A stretch of DNA of 64,000 bases from Chryseobacterium shigense (GTDB lineage: Bacteria; Bacteroidota; Bacteroidia; Flavobacteriales; Weeksellaceae), in the NCBI RefSeq assembly GCF_900156575.1, contig NZ_FTNY01000001.1:434001-498000 (forward strand). Direction: 5' to 3'. Position 1 is the first letter of the stretch. Every line of letters starts with the position of its first letter. Below, one piece after another: positions 1 to 9,700 of this stretch. The translations under genes and the position numbers were made by a program. The notes under the pieces are model-generated. The model was not told the origin of the DNA and made no database searches. It saw nothing but the letters and a program-made list of their open reading frames with translations.

Positions 1-155
1 TTTTTTCTAAAATGAATGGAATATATTTTTGCTCGCAAGGGCGTTTCACTCAGCAAAATCACAGTCAATTTATCAACCAGACCATTTTATCAAAACAGTT
101 CTCGGATCAATTTGAAATGACAGATTGAACGGAAAATATTTTATTAAATGTAAAA

Positions 156-190
156 CCAAAAAGCGCATCAGAAATCTGATGCGCTTTGGG
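156..190 (-). terminator. Terminator of the RND efflux operon
   Basis: A 12-bp perfect hairpin (arms 160-171 and 176-187, loop AAAT) lies just beyond the stop codon of the pump gene on the minus strand. It is followed on that strand by a T-rich stretch. It is the obvious intrinsic terminator for the four-gene operon. The remaining sequence at positions 1-155 shows no gene. Confidence 0.8.
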
Positions 191-209
191 TTAATTAAAG
201 GTTGTTATA

Positions 210-3200
210 TTAGTCTACGTGTTTCGGAGTATATCCGTCTTCACTTAGTTCTTTATGTTCATATTCAGCTTTCATTTCAGCATCGTAGTCTACTTTTTCA
301 CCTTTGCCCATTCTTCTCAGAATAGAATCAAATAATGAATACACTACCGGTACAATGATCAACGTCAGGAATAATGATGAAGTCAAACCACCGATGATTA
401 CCCAAGCCAATCCGTTGTTCATTTCTGCTCCTGCTCCTTTTGCAATCGCAATCGGGATCATACCGAAGATCATGGCAATCGTGGTCATCAGGATCGGACG
501 AAGACGTGCATGGTTGGCCTGAATCAAAGCATCATGCGTATTGGCACCGGCTTCTTTTCTCATATTCGCAAAGTCGACAATCATAATCGCGTTCTTCGCG
601 ACCAGACCAATCAACATGATCATCCCCAGCATCGTAAAGATGTTCAATGAATTTCCTGTGATGGCAAGAATGACCATTACTCCGATCAATGCCAGAGGAA
701 TGGAGAACAATACCACAAACGGATAGACAAATGAATCATACAGTGAAACCATTACGAGGTAAACCAATACAATAGCGGCCATCAATGCAATTCCTAAAGT
801 ACCGAAACCTTCGGTCTGGTTTTCCATATCACCACTCCAGATATAGCTTACACCCGCTGGTTTAGTCTTCGCGTTATCCATGAACTGAGCTGCCCATTCG
901 TTGGCAACGTCTCCTACAGGACGACCTACTACTTTAGATTTTACCTTTACAGAAGGGGATTTGTCTCTACGTTCCAATAAACTTGGTCCGGAACCCATTT
1001 TCACCTCTGCAAACTGGCTTAGTCTGATCTGTTCTCCCTGAGGGTTTGTAAACATCAGGTTTCTTACATCATCAATCGACTGTCTGTTCGCATCTCCAAA
1101 ACGGATGTTGATATCATATTCGTATTCTCCGGCTCTGAATTTTCCGTCTGTATTTCCACTGAATGCAGTCTGCATCGTTTGTCCTACACTGGAAAGATTC
1201 AAGCCTAAAGACGCCATTTTATCTCGGTCTATATTCACCTGAACTTCAGGGTTTCCAGAGTCTGTTGATAATTCAGCATCTACAGATCCGGGTACTTTTT
1301 TAAGCAGTTCAAGAATTCTGTTCGCTTCTTTATTGGCTGTTTCGTTATCCTGAGCTGTCACCACCATTTCAATCGGCGCATTATCTGCTCCCATTAATCC
1401 GATCGGTGCGGTTTTAAACTCAACACCTGTGAATTTTTCTTCTAAAGCTCTCTTGATTTTCGCAGATTTGATATCTGTACTTTCGTTACGCTCAGATTTA
1501 TCAACCAAAATCACTTGAATCTCTGATTGGTACAATGTAGCCTGTGCCCCACCAAAACCTGATGACTGCTGACCCACCGTGGTGATCATATCCACTACAT
1601 CTTTATCATTTCTAAGGTATTTTTCAACCGCTAAAGTCACCTGATTGGTTTTTTCTACCGAAGCATCTTTTGGTAATTCCATCTGAACAAGGAACTGTCC
1701 TCTGTCCATTTTAGGGAAGAATTCACCCCCGATAAATCCAAAAGCCACCAACATAAATGAAGAAATCAGGATAATGAATGTTACAATCACCGTCATCACT
1801 CTTCTTAACGTAGATTTCAATGCCCACTCCAGAATTCCTGTGATCCAGTGCGTGAATTTTTCCAACTGCTTTTCAAACCAAAGGATAAATTTCTCAAAAG
1901 GATTTTTACCAGTCAAATGAACCAGTTTACCATATCTTGAAGATAACCAAGGAATGATGGTAAATGAAGCTAATAACGAGAATAATGTCGCAATAACCAC
2001 CGTGACACAGAACTGCGCCAGGATATCAGATACCAACCCCGAACTCATCGCAATCGGTAAGAATACCACCACGATTACCAGGGTAATTGCCGTTACGGTA
2101 AATCCAATCTCTGAAGCACCATCGTAAGCTGCACGAATTCTGCTTTTCCCCATCTCCATGTGACGGTAAACGTTCTCCAAAACCACAATCGCATCATCCA
2201 CAAGGATACCCACTACCAATGAAAGTCCTAGTAAACTCATCAGGTTTAAGGTATAGCCCATCAGATACATTCCGATCACCGTTGCAATCAATGACATCGG
2301 AATAGATACCATTACAATAAATGCGTTTCTGATGTTGTGAAGGAACAATAACATGACTACTGCTACCAGGATAATTGCTAAGAATAAATCGAAGATCACG
2401 TGGTCTGCCGCTTCAAGCGTAAAGTCTGTGGTATCATCTACAATATTGATCTTAATTCCCTGAGTTTTATAGTTGTCCTGAACATTGGCAATTGTTTTCT
2501 GAATCGCTTCTGAAACCGAAACTGCATTGGCATCAGACTGTTTCTTAACCTGAAGTAAAATCGTTGAATTCTGGTTGTATCTCGCTACTTTTTCAACATC
2601 TTTTTGGGTATCGAAAACCGTTGCAATATCAGACAAACGAACCTGAGCTCCATTTTTATTGGAAACCACAAGGCTGTTCATTTCAGCTACACTTTTGTAT
2701 TTTCCTGAAAGTCTGATCGTAGATCTTGACGTTCTTGTTTTCAAAGCTCCCGTCGGGAAATCTAAATTTGAAGAAAGAATGGCCTGCTGCACATCCGCGA
2801 TGGCAATACCGTACCCCTGCATTTTCTTTTCATCCAGACTTACCTGAATTTCTCTCTCCTGCCCTCCTACAAGATCCACCTGAGCAACCCCGTTGACACG
2901 GGAAAAAATAGGTTCAATCTTTTTATCTAAAAGGTCATACAGGTCTTTATTATTCAATTTATCACTGGAAATACTCAACGTCATGATCGGAAGATCATCC
3001 AGTGAGAACTTCTGCAGTGAAGGCGGATCTGCGTCGTCCGGAAGATCTGCCAGAATAGCGTTTACCTTTCTCTGTGCATCATTCAAAGCATAGTTTACAT
3101 CGGCACCGGTATTCAGCTGAACCATGATCACCGATAAACTTTCGTAAGAGGAAGATTCTACTTTTTTTACGTTTTCCAGTGAACCTACGGCATCTTCAAT

Positions 3201-3398
3201 CTTTCGGGTGACCGAAGTTTCCACCTCTGCAGGCGAAGCTCCCGGATATACCGTAGAAATGGTTACCATATTGGTTTCAAACTTCGGAATCAACTCGTAC
3301 CCCATCATGGAGTAACTTAATAAACCACCCAACGTCAGTATCGTAAACAATACGATAACCAGGGACGGCCTTTTAATGGATATTTCTGCTAACTTCAT
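210..3398 (-). CDS. RND efflux pump inner-membrane permease (AcrB/HAE1-like)
   Basis: This 1062-residue protein has the normal length and layout of the AcrB/MexB-type resistance-nodulation-division pumps: an N-terminal membrane helix, a periplasmic porter loop, a bundle of membrane helices around residues 335-550, a second porter loop and a closing helix bundle. The neighbouring acidic pair of the proton relay is visible near residue 400 (GILVDDAIVVLENVY). The counterpart with a lysine in the second half (GLVAKNAIMIVDFANMRK) is near residue 936. By family knowledge it exchanges protons for amphiphilic drugs or other toxic compounds. It is the last gene of the operon tetR-tolC-adaptor-pump, with a 6-bp gap after the adaptor. 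The substrate cannot be read from the sequence. Confidence 0.95.
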   Translation of the reverse strand: MKLAEISIKRPSLVIVLFTILTLGGLLSYSMMGYELIPKFETNMVTISTVYPGASPAEVETSVTRKIEDAVGSLENVKKVESSSYESLSVIMVQLNTGADVNYALNDAQRKVNAILADLPDDADPPSLQKFSLDDLPIMTLSISSDKLNNKDLYDLLDKKIEPIFSRVNGVAQVDLVGGQEREIQVSLDEKKMQGYGIAIADVQQAILSSNLDFPTGALKTRTSRSTIRLSGKYKSVAEMNSLVVSNKNGAQVRLSDIATVFDTQKDVEKVARYNQNSTILLQVKKQSDANAVSVSEAIQKTIANVQDNYKTQGIKINIVDDTTDFTLEAADHVIFDLFLAIILVAVVMLLFLHNIRNAFIVMVSIPMSLIATVIGMYLMGYTLNLMSLLGLSLVVGILVDDAIVVLENVYRHMEMGKSRIRAAYDGASEIGFTVTAITLVIVVVFLPIAMSSGLVSDILAQFCVTVVIATLFSLLASFTIIPWLSSRYGKLVHLTGKNPFEKFILWFEKQLEKFTHWITGILEWALKSTLRRVMTVIVTFIILISSFMLVAFGFIGGEFFPKMDRGQFLVQMELPKDASVEKTNQVTLAVEKYLRNDKDVVDMITTVGQQSSGFGGAQATLYQSEIQVILVDKSERNESTDIKSAKIKRALEEKFTGVEFKTAPIGLMGADNAPIEMVVTAQDNETANKEANRILELLKKVPGSVDAELSTDSGNPEVQVNIDRDKMASLGLNLSSVGQTMQTAFSGNTDGKFRAGEYEYDINIRFGDANRQSIDDVRNLMFTNPQGEQIRLSQFAEVKMGSGPSLLERRDKSPSVKVKSKVVGRPVGDVANEWAAQFMDNAKTKPAGVSYIWSGDMENQTEGFGTLGIALMAAIVLVYLVMVSLYDSFVYPFVVLFSIPLALIGVMVILAITGNSLNIFTMLGMIMLIGLVAKNAIMIVDFANMRKEAGANTHDALIQANHARLRPILMTTIAMIFGMIPIAIAKGAGAEMNNGLAWVIIGGLTSSLFLTLIIVPVVYSLFDSILRRMGKGEKVDYDAEMKAEYEHKELSEDGYTPKHVD

Positions 3399-3404
3399 CT
3401 TATC

Positions 3405-4466
3405 TTACTTTACGATATTGATTTTCGAACCGTTATCAAGGTTGATCTGTCCGCTGGTAATTACCTGTTCGCCGCCATTCAGTCCGCTTAGGATCTGAAC
3501 TTTATCTCCGTATACTTTCCCGGTTTGTACTTTGATCAGTTTAGCCGTTCCGTTGCTTACGATAAACAATTGTCCTGAACTTACTCCATTGACGAAAGCT
3601 TCCGCAGGAACGGTCAGCATATTTTGAGTTTCAGCACCGTGATTGGTTTTGAATAGAGCCGTTGCATACATCCCCGCTTTTAAGTTTCCTTTATTCTGAA
3701 CTTCAATTTCAACAGGGAAATTTAGAGAGGCATCACTTTTAGGAGCAATAAATGTAATTCTACCGCTGAAAGAATCTTCCGGTAAAACATTAACGTTAAT
3801 AGGAACTTCCTGACCCAATGCAATCCTTCCCACCTGGCTTTCGTCTACCAGTACAGACAATTTAAGGCTGTTGATATTAACGATTTCAAACATCGAAGTT
3901 CCGATGGAAACCACCGTTCCCGGCTCAACCATTTTTTTGTTGATGGTTCCACTGATTCCGGCACGGATACTTGCATCATTTACTCTTACTCCCTGTGCTC
4001 TCACCGCTGCCTGTGCATTTTTCAACTGCAATCTTGAATTGTCAACCTGCTGCTTGGTAACTCCTCCTGTTTTAAAGGCATTTTCGTAACGCTGATTGTC
4101 GATAATGGCATTCTGCAGGTTATTTTGAGCCTGCGCTACATCTACTTCAATAGCATCTTTTTTAATGGTGGCCAAAGTTTGTCCGGCAGAAACTCTTGAT
4201 CCTTCTTTTACCAGAACATTCACAATACGTCCTGCGATTTCAGAAGACTGGTTCATTTCCTGCTTGGGAATAAAAGTTCCGTTCGCTGAGTAATCAGTAT
4301 CGATATTTTCTCTTGAAACCGTTACCACATTCACGTTGATCTTATCAACCTGCTTGGCCACTTCTTTTACTTCTTTGGTTTGTTTCTCTTTATTATCTGC
4401 AATCTTGTAAGCCGCTAAACCGACTAAGACCGCTGCTACGATGATATATATTAAAGTTTTTTTCAT
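3405..4466 (-). CDS. RND efflux periplasmic adaptor (membrane fusion protein)
   Basis: This 353-residue protein begins with a single hydrophobic helix (residues 1-20, uncleaved anchor or signal). It then shows the split lipoyl half-motifs flanking a coiled-coil hairpin: one half around residues 75-100 with GSRVSAGQTLATI, the second after the hairpin with GTVVSIG near 185. A beta-barrel and membrane-proximal domain follow. This is the HlyD/AcrA family that bridges the inner-membrane pump to the outer-membrane channel. The gene sits 9 bp after the TolC-like gene and 6 bp before the pump, so the three are co-transcribed and presumably form one tripartite complex. Confidence 0.95.
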   Translation of the reverse strand: MKKTLIYIIVAAVLVGLAAYKIADNKEKQTKEVKEVAKQVDKINVNVVTVSRENIDTDYSANGTFIPKQEMNQSSEIAGRIVNVLVKEGSRVSAGQTLATIKKDAIEVDVAQAQNNLQNAIIDNQRYENAFKTGGVTKQQVDNSRLQLKNAQAAVRAQGVRVNDASIRAGISGTINKKMVEPGTVVSIGTSMFEIVNINSLKLSVLVDESQVGRIALGQEVPINVNVLPEDSFSGRITFIAPKSDASLNFPVEIEVQNKGNLKAGMYATALFKTNHGAETQNMLTVPAEAFVNGVSSGQLFIVSNGTAKLIKVQTGKVYGDKVQILSGLNGGEQVITSGQINLDNGSKINIVK

Positions 4467-4475
4467 TTTAGTTTA

Positions 4476-5828
4476 TTATAAGTTTTGTAGTGTGTTCAGT
4501 TCTCCTTTAGCTTTTATCAATTTGATCTCGGCCTGTTTGTAATCCAGCAATGCGTTTGAATAGTTTTGTTTTGCCTGCGTTAAAGCATTTTCAGAATCCA
4601 GCACCTCAGTCAATGTTGCTAAACCGTATTGGTAATTGGACTGTGTATTTTTCTGAACTCTTTCCGCAAGATCAACGTTATCTTTCATGCTCTGGATATT
4701 GATAATGGCATTTTCCATATTGGCAATGGCATTTTTATGATCCAGATCCAAAGTCAGCTGTGTATTCTGGATATCCTGATCAAGGTCCTGAATATCAATT
4801 TCTGCCTGCTGAATTTTAGCTTTTGTAGCACCCCCGGTAAAAATAGGAACATTGATGTTCAAACCTACTGCAGAATAGTCGCTCCAAAGAACTCCGTTAT
4901 TAAGGCCATTCGTTAAAGGAAATTTCTTCCCCATACCAGCCCATCCATAGTTTGCGGTAAGACTCACAGTGGGATAAAGATAGGCTTCCGTGGCTTTTTT
5001 GTTAAACTGAAGAAGCTCTCTGTTCTTATTCAAAACTTTGATTTCCGTACGGTTATCAAGATTTAAAGTGCTTGCAATCAACTCCGGCTTTGGCTCAATC
5101 GTTTTTTCTTCAAGCTCGATCTCGGTGCCGATAGGAACCCCCATGTAGAACTTCAGAGCATTTTTTGAAAGCTCAACAGAATTGATTAATTGTTGCTTGT
5201 TTGAACCGATATTGGTCAACTGAACGTTGGTACGGTCAAGGTCAATCGCTTTTGCCAGACCATTATCCACTAAGCTTTTAATAACGTTTCTTACTTTTTC
5301 GGTATTTGTATAGCTCGCTTCTACCGTTTTCAAATTTTCTACCTGTACAAATACCTGATAATAAGCGGTTGCTACATTTTCAATGATCTGTTCATTCGTC
5401 AGCTGAGCATTCAGAACATAGAATTCTCTTGTAGATTTTGCCGCTTTAAGACCTGTAAAAACTCTCTGGTCAAATAAAGCCTGCTGAAGCTGTACAGAAG
5501 CGGTAGAACTCCAGGGTTGTCCCAGCTGAGCTCTGATTCTTTCTCCGCCAAATTCAAGCAAAGATTCCTGAATCACCGGATTATAGGTTAAACCTGCCGT
5601 CGCACTGATCTGAGGTAAAGCTCCTGCTCTGGCCTCGTCAATTTTATATTCAGCTTTTTTGATCTGTAACGCCGCCTTTTTGGCTTCTGCTTTATTCTGC
5701 AGTGCCTGCTTGATGGCTTCCTGTAAAGAAACCTGCTGCTGGGCAGATACGGATGAAAAACCGAAAATCATAAATGCTGCAGCTATCCCAATTTTTAGCT
5801 TTGTAGCAGTTATACGTTTTCTTTTCAT
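4476..5828 (-). CDS. TolC-family outer-membrane efflux channel
   Basis: The 450-residue product has a cleavable signal peptide (basic start, hydrophobic core, SVSAQ|Q near residue 30). The mature part consists of two related halves rich in long amphipathic helices with many Gln, Asn, Ala and Glu residues. Both halves show the outer-membrane factor pattern, for example LDRTNVQLTNI and LDSENALTQAKQNY near the ends of the helical barrels. It is therefore the trimeric exit duct of the efflux system encoded by the two following genes. It starts 94 bp downstream of the tetR stop. I see no Bacteroidota-type -7 box in that gap, so transcription from the tetR promoter is likely. Confidence 0.93.
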   Translation of the reverse strand: MKRKRITATKLKIGIAAAFMIFGFSSVSAQQQVSLQEAIKQALQNKAEAKKAALQIKKAEYKIDEARAGALPQISATAGLTYNPVIQESLLEFGGERIRAQLGQPWSSTASVQLQQALFDQRVFTGLKAAKSTREFYVLNAQLTNEQIIENVATAYYQVFVQVENLKTVEASYTNTEKVRNVIKSLVDNGLAKAIDLDRTNVQLTNIGSNKQQLINSVELSKNALKFYMGVPIGTEIELEEKTIEPKPELIASTLNLDNRTEIKVLNKNRELLQFNKKATEAYLYPTVSLTANYGWAGMGKKFPLTNGLNNGVLWSDYSAVGLNINVPIFTGGATKAKIQQAEIDIQDLDQDIQNTQLTLDLDHKNAIANMENAIINIQSMKDNVDLAERVQKNTQSNYQYGLATLTEVLDSENALTQAKQNYSNALLDYKQAEIKLIKAKGELNTLQNL

Positions 5829-5922
5829 AATAGTATACTTCGTTTATTTTTTTAATGTAATTTTCTCGTCAATGTTTTTGTTTCTAAAGGACGTATCATT
5901 TCATAAAATACTTTAACATTTT

Positions 5923-6516
5923 TTAATTTTTAAAAAGCATATTGATAATGATCTCCTTTCTTTCTGAAATAATCTTGTCATATTCCTCATCACTGATCAT
6001 GAGATTCTCCATAAACAACGGTCTGATGGCACTCGGGAATACGAGCAGAGAAACCATATTCAGGATAAACTGTACCGGAGCCATTTTTTCTATATTTCCG
6101 AGTTCCATCTCTTTTTCAATATCTTTATAAAGAGTTTCGAGGACATCTTCTTCGATTTCTCTCTGATGACAATTTCCTTTATTGATCTGTGAAACAATGT
6201 AGGTTTCCAGATAAGGATACTGAAGGCTGGTCGAAAGACTACCTTCTACAAATTTGCTGATCTTTACTTTGAAAGGAAGATCTGCATTCTGAATGATCTT
6301 GGATTTTTCCTGTTCCACCCTTTGAGCTTCATCGAAAATGATCTGAATCAGATTATCTCTCGAACGGAAATAATAGTTGATCAATGTTCTGTTCACTCCG
6401 GCTTCATCGGCAATCTCCTGGGTAGTAGCATCAAACTTCCCCTTCACAAAGAATAAATTCTTCGCTGTCTCCTTGATCAATTCCTGTGTTTGGTCTTTTT
6501 TCGCTTGATTTGACAT
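5923..6516 (-). CDS. TetR/AcrR-family transcriptional repressor
   Basis: The first 50 residues carry a TetR-type helix-turn-helix (IADEAGVNRTLINYYFRSRDNLI, residues about 36-58). The remaining 140 residues are an all-helical ligand-binding and dimerisation domain without a recognisable ligand signature. It is the first gene of the efflux operon. Two nearly identical palindromes flank its promoter (6518-6530 and 6568-6580), which points to autoregulation and control of the pump genes. Length (197 aa) is typical of the family. The inducer is unknown. Confidence 0.9.
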   Translation of the reverse strand: MSNQAKKDQTQELIKETAKNLFFVKGKFDATTQEIADEAGVNRTLINYYFRSRDNLIQIIFDEAQRVEQEKSKIIQNADLPFKVKISKFVEGSLSTSLQYPYLETYIVSQINKGNCHQREIEEDVLETLYKDIEKEMELGNIEKMAPVQFILNMVSLLVFPSAIRPLFMENLMISDEEYDKIISERKEIIINMLFKN

Positions 6517-6517
6517 T

Positions 6518-6530
6518 ATTGTTAAACAAT
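6518..6530. promoter_or_regulatory. Candidate TetR operator 1
   Basis: ATTGTTAAACAAT is a perfect 6-bp inverted repeat around one base, directly upstream of the tetR start codon and downstream of its -7 box. A 12/13 identical copy lies 50 bp away. Position and symmetry fit a TetR dimer site; binding is inferred. Confidence 0.55.
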
Positions 6531-6536
6531 TTTGTG

Positions 6537-6567
6537 CAAATGTAAATCAAATTCTGTTTTTGACAAA
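6537..6567 (-). promoter_or_regulatory. Promoter of the efflux operon
   Basis: Read on the minus strand there is a TTTG at 6564-6567, exactly 19 bases, then TACATTTGC ending at 6537. This matches the Bacteroidota housekeeping promoter TTTG-N19-TAnnTTTG. The predicted start lies about 6530, inside the first palindrome, so a repressor bound there would block initiation. Confidence 0.7.
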
Positions 6568-6580
6568 ATTGTTAAACAAA
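6568..6580. promoter_or_regulatory. Candidate TetR operator 2
   Basis: ATTGTTAAACAAA is identical to operator 1 except for the last base. It abuts the -33 element of the tetR promoter on its upstream side. The two sites therefore bracket the promoter. Confidence 0.5.
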
Positions 6581-6652
6581 ATAATTAAACATAATTGTTA
6601 TGATTTGCATCATGTTTTTCGATGTTCAGTTTGAGATTATTACTATTTAATC

Positions 6653-6682
6653 TTTGACGGAAAGGGCATTTTTATATCTTTG
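6653..6682 (+). promoter_or_regulatory. Promoter of the large secreted protein gene
   Basis: TTTG at 6653-6656, 18 bases, then TATCTTTGC at 6675-6683. This is a near-perfect Bacteroidota promoter 23 bp before the ATG at 6706. Confidence 0.7.
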
Positions 6683-6705
6683 CCGCAAAAAAAATTTAAT
6701 AACTG

Positions 6706-9700
6706 ATGCGAAAAATTTTATTTCTGTTCATGGTGCTTCACTGTGCGCTTTATTATTCTCAAAACAAACCTCAGAACACCTACTACTTCTACGAAAATAA
6801 AGGACAGATCACTGATCAGGAAGGAAAAAGCAATAAGGCTGTAAAATATTTGTACCATACCTCCGGACTAAATGTCCAGCTAAGAGCCAATGGTTTTTCT
6901 TATGATATTTATGAAACGAAGAAAACCCCCAACCTCAATTCTTCAAAATATCTTAAAAATGAAGTTCTTGATTCCAGACCTTATCCTCTGGATGAATTTA
7001 ATGATGAAAAGCTTTTTCATAGAATTGACATAGAGCTGATCAATTCGAATAAAAACACCTCCATTGTAGCAGAGGGAAAATCTCCGGATTATGATAATTA
7101 TTATAATCTCCGGGAAAAGCCTGAAGGCATCACCAATATTCACCGCTATCAAAAAATCATTTATAAGAATATATATCCCCATATTGATATGGTCTTTTTT
7201 AAACCGGGGGATACTTTAAAACCTATTGAATATAACTTCATCATTCATCCCGGCGGAAAAATATCCGATATAAAAATGAAATGTAACGGTGCTGCAACAT
7301 CTATTAAAGATGGTAAGCTTGCCATGAATGTTCGTTTCGGGGATGTGCATGAAAACATTCCCAACAGCTGGATTCTCAGCGATAAAAAAGAAAATATTGA
7401 GGTGTCATTTAAAGATTTGGGAGATCAGACTTTTGGATTTAATTCACCTGTAGATTCTTCAAACAAAACGATTATAATTGATCCTGTTCCTACGAGAGTT
7501 TGGGGAAGTTATGCAGGTGGTTATGGAGAAGACTACGGAAAGATCAAAACCGATGTACAGAGTACAGCTTACCTGATTGGAACAACGTCAAGTACCACCA
7601 ATTTTGCAACTTCCGGGACTTATCAGCAAAATATTGCTGGAAATTTTGATGCTTATATTATAAAGCTGACTAAAACCGGACAAAGACTCTGGGGAACGTA
7701 TTACGGATCAGGAATGGCGGATATTTTTGAAGATGTAGATTTCGACGAAAATTTCAATGTTTTTGCAGGAGGTACAGTTCAGAGAGGGCAAAATAATAAA
7801 AATATTGTTCTGGTAAAATTCAGCAATACCGGAGGTTTACTTTTTCAAAAAGAATTTGTGTCAAGTAGAGAAGATAAACTTTATACTGTATCTTATAATC
7901 AAAATCATGTATATCTTGGGGGACATGCTTTTAGTTCAGACTTCCCTACTGTCAATGCCCTACAGCCAACAAAAGCTACTGCATCAGGCATGTCGGATGG
8001 AATTTTAGCATCTTTAAACTCAACCAATGGAAATGTAGATTGGGCCACTTATTTTGGAGGATCAGACTCTTCAACTTCTATTTTTCAAATATTTTCGTCA
8101 GTAAATGATCTGGAAATTGTTGGAGCTACACAATCTGTAAATATTCCAATGATCAATCCTTTTCAAGCCGTAAAAGCAGGAATTACTGATGGGATCTATT
8201 TACAACTTTCTAAATCTGGAAATACACTTATAAGGTCCAGCTATTATGGTGAAGTAGGACAAGATGTGATACGACAGGCCAGAATTATTAATAATACACT
8301 AATACTTGCCGGAGAATACACCATCCCTGCTGCATCAGGCGGTATCATAAACAAACCAGGAGTCTGGAGGGTAAATCTGACAAGTAATATTATAACGAAG
8401 AGTTATTTCGATTTCAATCCAGGTGGTCAGTTATTTGCTTATACTGATGTCTCAGGAAATGTTTTCTTCACGGGACTTCATTTACAAAATTTTGGACAAG
8501 CAGATATTTCAACTCCCGGAGCTTATATGGGAATTCCTGCCATGTATATTGCTACCTTTTTAATTAAATACAATCAAAATGATATAAAAGAATGGGGAAC
8601 ATATTATACAGGAAATGGAGCTACTCAGCTTGGCGAAATTACAAAAGATAATGAAGGTTCTATTTATTTAACAGGAATGTCAAGCGGGAATACGGCAGGT
8701 ATTTCAACACCAGGAACATTTCAGCAGCAACCTGGAGGTGGAAATGATATTTTTATTGCAAAATTTCAGGACTGTACCTCTACAGCTATTGTTACCTCCA
8801 ACTCTCCTGTCTGCACCAATTCAACAGTCCAATTAAGCGCAACAGGTGGCACAACCTACAACTGGTCCGGACCCAACGGGTTCACATCAAGTCTGCAAAA
8901 CCCCACCATTCCCAATGCAACAACAATTCATTCGGGAATTTATACCTGCCAGGTTTCAGGTTCCGGAGCTTGTGATGGTAGTTTTACTGTAAATGTCGTA
9001 GTGGGAGATATCCTGGCTCCTGTTCCGGATATTGCAAGCTTACCCACTATCACAGGCGATTGTCATACCATGATTACCATTTTGCCAACTGCAACAGACA
9101 ACTGTGCAGGACTAATAACAGCTACAACACCGGATCCGCTCTCTTATTCCATTCCTGGAACCTATACCATTCATTGGAATTATAATGACGGAAACGGAAA
9201 TATCTCTACACAAAATCAAACAGTCACTGTAAATCCTGTTCAGACTCCTGTAGCAAATACTTCTCAAACCTTCTGTGAAACCGGCAATCCGAAGATTTCT
9301 GATCTTCAGGTAACAGGGCAGAATATCAAATGGTATGATGCTGCGGGAAATATTTTACCGGCCACTACTCCGCTTATTAACGGACAGATGTATCATGTAT
9401 CTCAAACCATCAACGGATGTGAAAGTGGTAAAATAGCGGTTCAGGTCACCATTAAAAGCACCCCAAAACCTACTGCGAACACAACCCAGGATTTTTGTGC
9501 ATCAGCAACTCCTACTCTAGCTAATCTGACTATTACAGGTACCTCTGTTATCTTTTATAATGCTTCAGGAAGTATTCTTCCCATAACTACAGCTCTTGTT
9601 AATGGACAGACGTATTATGCAACCCAAACGCTCAATGGATGTGAATCTGAAAAGCTGGCTATATCTGTAACTCTTTCAACCAATAATGTTCCGGCAAGCA

